A stretch of DNA of 64,000 nucleotides from an uncultured Pelagibacteraceae bacterium (lineage in GTDB: Bacteria > Pseudomonadota > Alphaproteobacteria > Pelagibacterales > Pelagibacteraceae). Of the stretch, positions 9,626 through 17,584 are shown piece after piece (position 1 is the stretch's first letter; each line of letters opens with the position of its first letter). A model generated the notes under the pieces. It saw only the letters and a program-made list of their open reading frames with translations. It did not search any database and was not told the DNA's origin. The position numbers and the translations under genes are program-made. Location of the stretch: NCBI GenBank assembly GCA_902582315.1, contig CACHRP010000004.1, forward strand, positions 1-64,000. The letters run 5' to 3'.

Positions 9626-11374
9626 ATGTTAAAAATAAGTAGAGAAAGTGAAATTAACCTTATCAACGTCTTAATTGATAATGATATTATTTCAGGTAAA
9701 GATCTCGTAAATATTAAAAAAGTAAGTACCGAGAAGAATAAATCACAAATAGATGCTGTTTTTGAATTAAAACTTTGTGATGAAAAAAAAATATTAGATG
9801 TTTTAGTAAAAGAACAAAGTTTAGAAACAGTAGATCTTTCTAAAGTTCAGATAACCGATGATATTAAATCTGTTCTGCCATCGAATTATATTAATATAAA
9901 TTTTGTTGCTCCATTTAAAATGGAGGGAAATAATCTGCATATAGCAATTTCAGATAGTTCTAAATTAGGGCTTATGAGGAATTTAAAAGCTATAACAAAA
10001 AAAAATATAGAGCTATACGCCGCAAAAGTATCTCAAATCTCAGAATTCATCCAAAAACTCCAAAGTGAGAGTGGAGATGTAACTACAGAAACTATTAGAA
10101 AAGAGAATAAAGAGAAGACAAAAACATTTGATTCTGATTTAGGAGAAGCAGGCGAGGTTCTTGATAAAAAACCTGAGGAAGATATTGAGGCAATAGAAAA
10201 TGAATCTGAGGTAATTAAATTTAGTACAGCAGTTGTAGCTGATGCAATTAAATTGGGAGTAAGTGATATACATATAGAGCCATACAGATTTTCATCTAGA
10301 GTGAGGTACAGATTAGATGGTATGTTACAAGAACAAGAAGAGTATAAACAATTTTTACATGATAACTACGGCGCAGTTGTAACTCGATTTAAAATAATGG
10401 GTAAATTGGATATTGCTGAAAGAAGATTACCACAAGATGGAGCAATAAACTTTAAGATCGACGGAAAAGTTGTTGATCTTCGTTTGTCTATACTTCCTAC
10501 AGCAAGTAATGAAAGAATTGTAATGCGTATTTTAAACAAAGACGCTGGAGACATAACTCTAGAGCAATTAAATTTTGAGGATGTTGATTTAAAAAATTTA
10601 AGAAAAGCAATTCACAGTACGCAAGGACTAATTTTAGTTACAGGGCCTACTGGATCTGGAAAATCAACAACGCTATACAGTATACTTAAAGAGGTAAGTA
10701 AACCGCATTTGAATATTTTAACGGCTGAAGATCCTGTTGAATATGAGTTGGATGGTGTTGGTCAAGTTCAAATTAAAGATGATATAGGCTTATCGTTTGC
10801 ATCTGCTTTAAGATCATTTTTGCGACAAGACCCCGAAATAATTTTAGTTGGAGAGATGAGAGATAAAGAAACTGTTGATATAGGATTAAAAGCTGCATTA
10901 ACAGGTCACTTAGTTTTTAGCACTCTACACACTAACGATGCTCCAAGTACGATCACTAGACTACAAAATATGGGTACACCTGATTATTTAATAAGTGCAG
11001 CAACACAGATGGTACTTGCTCAAAGGTTAGCAAGACGAAACTGTAAAGATTGTAGAGTTCCAGATGAAGATGTAACCCCCAAGGTATTAACTGATTTAGG
11101 CTTTTCACCTGAACAAGCATCAAGAGTAAAAGCTACAAAAGGAAAAGGTTGTGCTAAATGCAAAGATACTGGTTATAAAGGACGACAGGGAATTTATGAA
11201 ATTATGGTCGTATCTAAACCAATCAAAGAAGCAATATTAAGACAAGCTACTACTCCAGAACTTAGAGAGATTGCAATTAAGGAGGGCTTTCAAACCATGC
11301 AAGATATGGGCAGAAGGATGATCGCTAACGGTGATCTTAATTTTAGAGAATACGAAAGAGTATTAAGTAGTTAA
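9626..11374 (+). CDS. Type IV pilus/T2SS assembly ATPase (PilB/GspE/MshE family)
   Basis: 582 aa; Walker A GPTGSGKSTTLYS, RLPQDG, LRSFLRQDPEIILVGEMRD, LVFSTLHTNDAP, CxxC pair near C-terminus. Confidence 0.95.
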   Translation: MLKISRESEINLINVLIDNDIISGKDLVNIKKVSTEKNKSQIDAVFELKLCDEKKILDVLVKEQSLETVDLSKVQITDDIKSVLPSNYININFVAPFKMEGNNLHIAISDSSKLGLMRNLKAITKKNIELYAAKVSQISEFIQKLQSESGDVTTETIRKENKEKTKTFDSDLGEAGEVLDKKPEEDIEAIENESEVIKFSTAVVADAIKLGVSDIHIEPYRFSSRVRYRLDGMLQEQEEYKQFLHDNYGAVVTRFKIMGKLDIAERRLPQDGAINFKIDGKVVDLRLSILPTASNERIVMRILNKDAGDITLEQLNFEDVDLKNLRKAIHSTQGLILVTGPTGSGKSTTLYSILKEVSKPHLNILTAEDPVEYELDGVGQVQIKDDIGLSFASALRSFLRQDPEIILVGEMRDKETVDIGLKAALTGHLVFSTLHTNDAPSTITRLQNMGTPDYLISAATQMVLAQRLARRNCKDCRVPDEDVTPKVLTDLGFSPEQASRVKATKGKGCAKCKDTGYKGRQGIYEIMVVSKPIKEAILRQATTPELREIAIKEGFQTMQDMGRRMIANGDLNFREYERVLSS

Positions 11375-11376
11375 CA

Positions 11377-12615
11377 ATGGAAGCCTATACATATAAGGGT
11401 ATTTCACAAGGAAAGTATGTTGAAGGAGAAATTGAGGCTTTAAACCAAGATGAAGCTTCATTTAAGCTTAAAGAACAACAAATAATCATAACTAATCTAA
11501 TTAAATCTAAGAAGAAAAAAGGAGAAAAAAAAGAAAAATCAAAGAGTAAAGGATTTTCTTTATTCGGTAAAAAAAAGGTCAAAGTAGAAGAAATTTTAAT
11601 TTTCTCAAAACAATTTGCAACCATGGTAAAAGCTGGACTTCCAATTTTACAGGTTTTAGCAATGTTAAGAGATCAATTAGAAGGTCCAGCTATAAAGGAA
11701 GTTGTTGAGGATATTAGAAAAAGCTTAGAAGGAGGTATGACTCTTTCAAAATGTTTTGAAAAATATCCGCAATATTTTGACAACGTTTATACTAACTTAA
11801 TTAAAGCTGGAGAGGCTAGTGGTAAATTAGACGTTTTTTTAATGAAAATTGTTGATGACTTAGAAAAAAAAGAAAAAATTAAGAAAAAAATTAAAAGTGC
11901 ACTAATGTACCCAAGTATAATGTTTACGGTTGCAGTGACTGTTAGCGCTTTTATGTTAATTAAAGTAGTCCCAGTTTTTGCCGAAATGTATGATGGTATG
12001 GGTATAGCACTTCCAAAACCTACTGCAGTAATTATGAGCATGAGTAATTTTTTAAGAGGTACGGGAGGAATGCTTTTACTTTTTTCTGCAATTGGTGGAT
12101 TTGGTATATTTAAATATTTAACTACCAAAAACGATGCAATAAAATACAGATGGCACAAACAAGTTTTAAAATTACCTGTATTTGGTGATTTAATTCTTAA
12201 ATCTTTGTTAGCTCAAATATCATTAATTATGGGAAATCTCAGTGCAGCAGGAGTTAACTTATTAGAAAGTATTGAGATTGCAAAATCAGTAAGTAAAAAT
12301 GTTGTAGTAACAGAGGCTCTTGAAAATGTTAAAAAAGGAGTTTTCTCTGGAGATACACTAACAAAATTATTTTTAAAAGAACCACTATTTCCACCAACCT
12401 TCAGTCAATTAATTTCTGTTGGTGAGCAAACGGGTCAATTAGATGAAATGTTTAATTCAGTTGCAGTATATTATGAAGCTGAGTTTGATACAGCAGTTGA
12501 TAACATGTCTAGTTTAATTGAACCTATCATGATCGTTTTCATGGGTCTTATGATTGGTGGATTAATGATAGCAATGTACTCTCCAATATTTAATGTTGGT
12601 GCTTTAATTGGTTAA
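11377..12615 (+). CDS. Type IV pilus/T2SS inner-membrane platform protein (PilC/GspF family)
   Basis: 412 aa; two GspF repeats (FSKQFATMVKAGLPILQVL; FSQLISVGEQTGQLDEMF). Confidence 0.95.
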   Translation: MEAYTYKGISQGKYVEGEIEALNQDEASFKLKEQQIIITNLIKSKKKKGEKKEKSKSKGFSLFGKKKVKVEEILIFSKQFATMVKAGLPILQVLAMLRDQLEGPAIKEVVEDIRKSLEGGMTLSKCFEKYPQYFDNVYTNLIKAGEASGKLDVFLMKIVDDLEKKEKIKKKIKSALMYPSIMFTVAVTVSAFMLIKVVPVFAEMYDGMGIALPKPTAVIMSMSNFLRGTGGMLLLFSAIGGFGIFKYLTTKNDAIKYRWHKQVLKLPVFGDLILKSLLAQISLIMGNLSAAGVNLLESIEIAKSVSKNVVVTEALENVKKGVFSGDTLTKLFLKEPLFPPTFSQLISVGEQTGQLDEMFNSVAVYYEAEFDTAVDNMSSLIEPIMIVFMGLMIGGLMIAMYSPIFNVGALIG

Positions 12616-13025
12616 ATTTTTTTTGTAAGAACTAAGTGATTAACCCATTGCTGTTCATCTTTTTTAAAAACAGCATCATCCATAATTTGTTTTATAAAAT
12701 ATGTACCAAGACCACCTGGCTTAATATCGTCTAATTTTCTATGTTGAATATTTTCAGCAACTACTGGCTTACCTTTGTCAAAAAAACCAATCTCTAACTG
12801 ATTGTCGTTTAAAGATATTTTTATTTGCATATGATCTTTAGTATCTTCAACGCCTTTATATGCATGTTTGACAATATTTTGTGCAGCCTCAGCGATAGCC
12901 AAAACTAATTCATCTTTTAATTCATTATCGAGTTTTAATTTATCAAAAACTTCTCTAGAAAAAACTCTTACCTCTTTTAAACTTTTAGTGTGGACGATGA
13001 AATCTTTTGTTTCTGTTAGGTTCAT
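12612..13025 (-). CDS. RsbW/SpoIIAB-like serine kinase (HATPase, anti-sigma type)
   Basis: 137 aa; LVLAIAEAAQNIVKHAYKG N-box and KPGGLGTYFIKQIMD G-box. Confidence 0.9.
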   Translation of the reverse strand: MNLTETKDFIVHTKSLKEVRVFSREVFDKLKLDNELKDELVLAIAEAAQNIVKHAYKGVEDTKDHMQIKISLNDNQLEIGFFDKGKPVVAENIQHRKLDDIKPGGLGTYFIKQIMDDAVFKKDEQQWVNHLVLTKKI

Positions 13026-13324
13026 TACTCAAGGTTTAAAATTTGCTCCAACTTCGCCATCATTATTACTTTTAAAACAGATTTACTTACCTCTTTAACT
13101 ACTACTTTTGTATTTGACTCTAATGCCTTTTGATGACTTTCAATTAGTACTGAAATTCCTGAAGAGTCCATGTAAGAAACATCTTTTAAATTCAAATGAA
13201 CTTCTTTGCCCGCCTCAACCAACGGCAAAATAACTTCTTTTGCCTTTTCGGTTACATCCATATCAATTTCACCGTTTAGGAATACAGTTGATATATTTCC
13301 CTCTTCTGTAATTTTGTAACTCAT
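13025..13324 (-). CDS. STAS-domain anti-sigma factor antagonist
   Basis: 99 aa; NLKDVSYMDSSGISVLIESH with the conserved phosphoacceptor serine. Confidence 0.9.
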   Translation of the reverse strand: MSYKITEEGNISTVFLNGEIDMDVTEKAKEVILPLVEAGKEVHLNLKDVSYMDSSGISVLIESHQKALESNTKVVVKEVSKSVLKVIMMAKLEQILNLE

Positions 13325-13504
13325 AAAAAATGTACTGATAACACTAATAAAGAATTATTAAAATTGATAAATTACGTCAAAATGGCCATAAAAAACAGAA
13401 AATGTGTTATTTCCTAGGTTTTTCAACAAACTTCATTCTTTACATAATTATTATAATTAATAAAAATACGTAAATATTAAATTTTTGATCCTAAAGGGAG
13501 GGTT

Positions 13505-13963
13505 ATGAAAAAAAATAAAAACAATAAAGGTTTTACCTTAATCGAATTACTAGTTGTTGTTGCAATTATCGGTGCATTAGCAGCTGTAGGTGTTGTTGCT
13601 TATAATGGTTATACAGCAGCAGCTAAAAAGAATTCAACAAAATCAATTCACGCAAACGTTGTTAAATATGTTGCATCGGAACTTGCTAAATGTAATTTAG
13701 ATTCTGACTCAGAAGTTTTTGGTGGAGCAGACAGTGTAGATTGCGATAGTACTGCGGCACAAATTGTATCTATGCTTGCAGGTAGCAATTCACCACTACA
13801 GGATAAAGATCCTTACCAAGGTGATGCAGCAGTTGTTGACTCCGAACCAACTAAACCAGAAGGTAACGTTGTAATAGAAGCTGACGGTAGTGATATTAAC
13901 TTTACAACTTCACCAACTGACGATTCTGCTGATAACTTAACTGCAACTATAACGGTTGAGTAA
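13505..13963 (+). CDS. Type IV pilin-like protein
   Basis: 152 aa; KGFTLIELLVVVAIIGALAAVG prepilin class III signal; two Cys in the C-terminal half. Confidence 0.9.
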   Translation: MKKNKNNKGFTLIELLVVVAIIGALAAVGVVAYNGYTAAAKKNSTKSIHANVVKYVASELAKCNLDSDSEVFGGADSVDCDSTAAQIVSMLAGSNSPLQDKDPYQGDAAVVDSEPTKPEGNVVIEADGSDINFTTSPTDDSADNLTATITVE

Positions 13964-13985
13964 ATAGTAGATTAGTAAAAAGCTG

Positions 13986-14417
13986 TTGAAAAAAAAAAAA
14001 ATTTTTGGATTTAGCTTAATAGAGCTTCTTGTAGTCGTTGCAATTATAGGTGCCCTTGCAGCAATTGGAACCCTGTCTTACAGCGGCTACACATCATCAG
14101 CAAAAAAATCTGCAGCAACAAACACAATGCAAACTATTGGTTTAATGCAAGCTGAATATTATTCGTTAACAGGAAGCTATTATGGAGGTGAATGCCCGCC
14201 AACTGACGAAACGGTAGAAGGTATTTCGCAATCTTTATTTGACGCTGCAGAAGGTGAGGATGTAATTGACTCTGAAAATTATCTTTTTTGTGTAGTAACG
14301 GATGACTCAGAATCTTACATTGTAAAAGCTTGCGAAGGAGACAAAGATGGAACAGCTTGTAAGACAGGAGCTTCAATTTTGGAATTAAATGCTAAGGGAG
14401 CAAAAACTAATTGGTAA
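13986..14417 (+). CDS. Type IV pilin-like protein
   Basis: 143 aa; FGFSLIELLVVVAIIGALAAIG prepilin signal; TTG start followed by an A13 run. Confidence 0.9.
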   Translation: MKKKKIFGFSLIELLVVVAIIGALAAIGTLSYSGYTSSAKKSAATNTMQTIGLMQAEYYSLTGSYYGGECPPTDETVEGISQSLFDAAEGEDVIDSENYLFCVVTDDSESYIVKACEGDKDGTACKTGASILELNAKGAKTNW

Positions 14418-14435
14418 GTAATTTTTGTCTAAGAA

Positions 14436-14681
14436 ATGTCTATTTTAAATACAGGAGATTTTCTCAAAAAACTTTTCTCGGGTAATTCCTCTCTAAAAAC
14501 TAAGCTTTTCTCAACTTTAAGTATTATTTGGATGATTTTAATTGGTTATATTATTTGGTGGAATGGTGTACAAAGTCCAGGGATTGATAAAAGTTTTAAA
14601 TGGGACGAGTGGATATGGTTTGGATTTGTTCCAGCAATTGCTCCATTTATAATTTATATTATTTGGAAAAAAAATGAGTAA
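14436..14681 (+). CDS. Small two-TM membrane protein of unknown function
   Basis: 81 aa; two hydrophobic segments; overlaps the next start. Confidence 0.6.
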   Translation: MSILNTGDFLKKLFSGNSSLKTKLFSTLSIIWMILIGYIIWWNGVQSPGIDKSFKWDEWIWFGFVPAIAPFIIYIIWKKNE

Positions 14682-15984
14682 AGTAAAAATATTATTTAGA
14701 ATTTCAGCAATTTTGATTTGTGGGTCTTATTTTTTAATGCAGAGTGCATTTGCAACAGAAAAAAATATTACCTATATGCAAATTTTACAAAAACCAAATG
14801 ATTTAGAATTAAATATAAAGTATGCCCAACAACAAGGTAAGATGGGTAACTTTAAGCAAACCATTTCAACATTAGAAAGATTGAACATGGTTTATCCAGA
14901 TAATATAGAAATAAAAATGTATTTGCTTTCTGTTCTTGTTCAAGCAGACTCACCCGATAAAGCTTTAACTGTAATTGATGAAATTAAAAACAATGAAGAT
15001 GCAACCGAAGAAGATTTATTAACCGTTGCTGAAATTGAACAAGAATTAGAAGATAGAGCTAGACCTAAATTGTGGAATTTCGTTGCTGGAGTAAATTGGG
15101 GCCTTTCTCAAAGTAATAACGTTAACAGTGTGTCAAAAACTAGATTACAAATGAGTTCAGACGCTTTGGATGTATTTGCTTCACCAATGCATGACAGGAC
15201 TTACAGTGTAAGCAGTGATATTTCTGCAATAAGACAAATTGGAGACAGCTCATCATTTTTACTTAGCGCAAGTGTTTCAGATTCACGTCAAGTAGTAGAA
15301 ACTGGTGATGATGTTGAGGGTTATACTTTAACATCTGCTTATGACACTCAAATTGCAAATCAAGGTATATCTATATTTGGAATGCTAAGTAAATCAGATT
15401 ATATTGATGATGCTGATAGTTTTTCAACCATGGCTGGGTTATCTGGTTTTTTCCCAAGTGGCGATAGAAGTACTTATAGTTATTCATACACATTCTCAGA
15501 CTCTAAAGGAAACCACAATTCATCTGACACAACAGCAAACGAGTCAAATGCTATAGGACATAGTGTTACCATTGGACATGATTATTCACTAACAGAAATT
15601 ATTTCTACAAGTTTAGGTTCAGGATACAGTATTTCGGAAAATAAAGTTGGCGCAAATGATTATGAAACTTTTGATTTTAGTCTTCGAGTAAACTTTAACC
15701 TGCCTTATGCATACATTTCAGTTGGAGACGCCTTATCTTTCAATGAATATTTTGAATTTGACTCTAGTAATAATTCAGCTTTGATAAGATCTGACGTTGC
15801 AAATACTTTTGATATTATCGTTTTAAAGCCACTAGGAGATTTTTTTCCATTTTTAGATCCTAATAAGTTAATAAATTTGTCATTTTCATATGACAAAACA
15901 ATATCTGAAGCCAACATCATAAATTACGATTATGTAGCAGAATCCTTTGGTTTTGGAATTTCAAGATCTTTTAATTTAAGATAA
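14674..15984 (+). CDS. TPR-containing outer-membrane beta-barrel protein
   Basis: 436 aa; signal peptide, TPR-like N-terminal half, alternating-pattern C-terminal half ending FGFGISRSFNLR. Confidence 0.6.
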   Translation: MSKVKILFRISAILICGSYFLMQSAFATEKNITYMQILQKPNDLELNIKYAQQQGKMGNFKQTISTLERLNMVYPDNIEIKMYLLSVLVQADSPDKALTVIDEIKNNEDATEEDLLTVAEIEQELEDRARPKLWNFVAGVNWGLSQSNNVNSVSKTRLQMSSDALDVFASPMHDRTYSVSSDISAIRQIGDSSSFLLSASVSDSRQVVETGDDVEGYTLTSAYDTQIANQGISIFGMLSKSDYIDDADSFSTMAGLSGFFPSGDRSTYSYSYTFSDSKGNHNSSDTTANESNAIGHSVTIGHDYSLTEIISTSLGSGYSISENKVGANDYETFDFSLRVNFNLPYAYISVGDALSFNEYFEFDSSNNSALIRSDVANTFDIIVLKPLGDFFPFLDPNKLINLSFSYDKTISEANIINYDYVAESFGFGISRSFNLR

Positions 15985-16078
15985 GTTTTATTAAATATTA
16001 TAAAGAGGAATTATTTTTTTTTTAAATATTTTAGATTTTGACCATTTTATGGGGTTTTTTTACATATAATAGGAGTTG

Positions 16079-16114
16079 CAAAAAACCCAAACTGAGTAAA
16101 TTAAGGGTTTTTTG
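16079..16114. terminator. Inverted repeat CAAAAAACCC ... GGGTTTTTTG, terminator-like
   Basis: 10-bp perfect arms with 16-nt loop between two genes. Confidence 0.6.
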
Positions 16115-16137
16115 TAAACAAAAAATTGGTATAAAGT

Positions 16138-17526
16138 ATGCGTATGAAGAAAATATTGTCAGTTCTAGCCGGACTTATCTTGTTTGCAAATACAACATTT
16201 GCTGAAGAGTTAAGTATTGAAAAACAACTAGTTGGTATAGTTGGTGCTATTAATGGTACAGTTAAAACTGAAACTAGAACTCTTAAGGCAGGTGACAAGA
16301 TTTATCTGAACGAAACTATATACGCTTCCGAAAACTCAGGAACACAAATACTTCTTTTAGACCAATCAACATTTACAATCGGTTCAGAGTCAGAGGTCGT
16401 GATGGATACTTTTATATATGATCCAGAAACTAGTGATGGAAAGATTGTAGCAAGCGTTAAACAAGGTAGTTTAAAAGTAATATCAGGATTAATTAGCAAA
16501 AAAAATCCAGACAGTTTAACTGTTGAGGTTCCAGAGGGAACATTAGGATCTAGAGGTACAGAATTTCAAACAAATGTATCAAAAGGAAAAACTGATACTT
16601 TATTAATCGGACCAGGAAAAAATAATACTTTAGGTTTAAGACCTGGTGCAGTTTTAGTTGGAAATAATCTTGGCCAAACACTACTTGATAAACCTTTCAG
16701 TGTTGCAAGTATGGCAAAAGGTAAAGCCCCAAGTAAGGCAAGACAAATTACAAAATCACAATTAAAAAAATTCAATAAAAAAATGAAAGCTTTAAGAGTA
16801 GCAAAAGCTTCAGGCGCTACTAAAGAAGAAAAGAAAGCACTAAGAAAAAAAATTAGACAAGAATTAAAAGCACAAGGTTTTGAAAAAGAGGAAATAAGAA
16901 CTTTAATCAAAGAAAATTTAAGAAAAGATAATGAACAGAGACTTGTACTATTAGGTGAAAATGAACCACAATCAACAGAATTAGATGTAGATCAAAATAT
17001 AGCAGAGGAAGTTGAAGTAGAAGCACAAGAAATAGATGTTGCAGAGCCAGAAAAACCAAAAGCAACTGAAAAGACAAAAGATAAAAAGAAAGAGCAAAAA
17101 GCTAATAAGAAAAAAGGCAAAAAGAAAAAAGGAAAAGCTAAAAATAAAAAAGGTAAAAAGAAAAAAGAAAAAGCTAAAAAATCAAAAGGTAAAAAGAAAA
17201 AAGCAACTAAGAAAAAAGCAACTAAGAAAAAAGCTACAAAAAAAACAACTAAGAAAACAACTAAGAAAAAAGCTACAAAGAAAAAAGCAACTAAGAAAAA
17301 AGCACCTAAGAAAAAAGCAGCTAAGAAAAAAGCAGCTAAGAAAAAAGCACCTAAAAAGAAAAAAGCAGTTAAGAAAAAAGCACCTAAAAAGAAAAAAGTA
17401 GTTAAGAAAAAGGCTCCTAAAAAGAAAAAAGTAGTTAAGAGAAAAGTAGTTAAGAAGAAAAAGATAGTTAAAAAGAAAGTTGCTCAAAAGAAAAAGAAGA
17501 GAAAAAAGAAGAGAAAAAAGAAATAA
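16138..17526 (+). CDS. Exported FecR-domain protein with Lys-rich histone-H1-like C-terminal tail
   Basis: 462 aa; signal peptide MKKILSVLAGLILFANTTFAEE; FecR-like core (LLDQSTFTIGSESEVVMDTFIYDP, VEVPEGTLGSRGTEF); final ~150 aa of KKKAT/KKKAP/KKKAA repeats. Confidence 0.85.
   Translation: MRMKKILSVLAGLILFANTTFAEELSIEKQLVGIVGAINGTVKTETRTLKAGDKIYLNETIYASENSGTQILLLDQSTFTIGSESEVVMDTFIYDPETSDGKIVASVKQGSLKVISGLISKKNPDSLTVEVPEGTLGSRGTEFQTNVSKGKTDTLLIGPGKNNTLGLRPGAVLVGNNLGQTLLDKPFSVASMAKGKAPSKARQITKSQLKKFNKKMKALRVAKASGATKEEKKALRKKIRQELKAQGFEKEEIRTLIKENLRKDNEQRLVLLGENEPQSTELDVDQNIAEEVEVEAQEIDVAEPEKPKATEKTKDKKKEQKANKKKGKKKKGKAKNKKGKKKKEKAKKSKGKKKKATKKKATKKKATKKTTKKTTKKKATKKKATKKKAPKKKAAKKKAAKKKAPKKKKAVKKKAPKKKKVVKKKAPKKKKVVKRKVVKKKKIVKKKVAQKKKKRKKKRKKK
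17060..17525 (+). repeat. Degenerate (AAGAAAAAAGCANCT)n coding repeat
   Basis: Direct reading of the tandem AAGAAAAAAGCAACTAAGAAAAAAGCA... units. Confidence 0.9.
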
Positions 17527-17584
17527 TCTCTAAATCCCTCCTAAGTTTTATTTACTTTAATGATAATAAATATACATTCTAAGA

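Noticed and set aside
12612-12615. 4-nt convergent overlap of the PilC-like and RsbW-like genes
   Set aside because: Similar small convergent overlaps occur at 51806-51817, 55652-55655 and 63293-63296; consistent with general compaction rather than specific regulation.
17036-17401. 121-aa Lys/Arg-rich ORF in an alternative plus frame
   Set aside because: Shadow frame of the AAG/AAA repeat inside the FecR-polylysine gene; the real frame has signal peptide and FecR domain.
17182-17487. 101-aa minus-strand ORF rich in Phe/Leu/Cys
   Set aside because: Reverse complement of the polylysine coding repeat; low complexity, no start context.
17060-17525. Possible CRISPR or noncoding satellite
   Set aside because: Units are short, contiguous, in frame and encode Lys-rich protein; no spacer structure.
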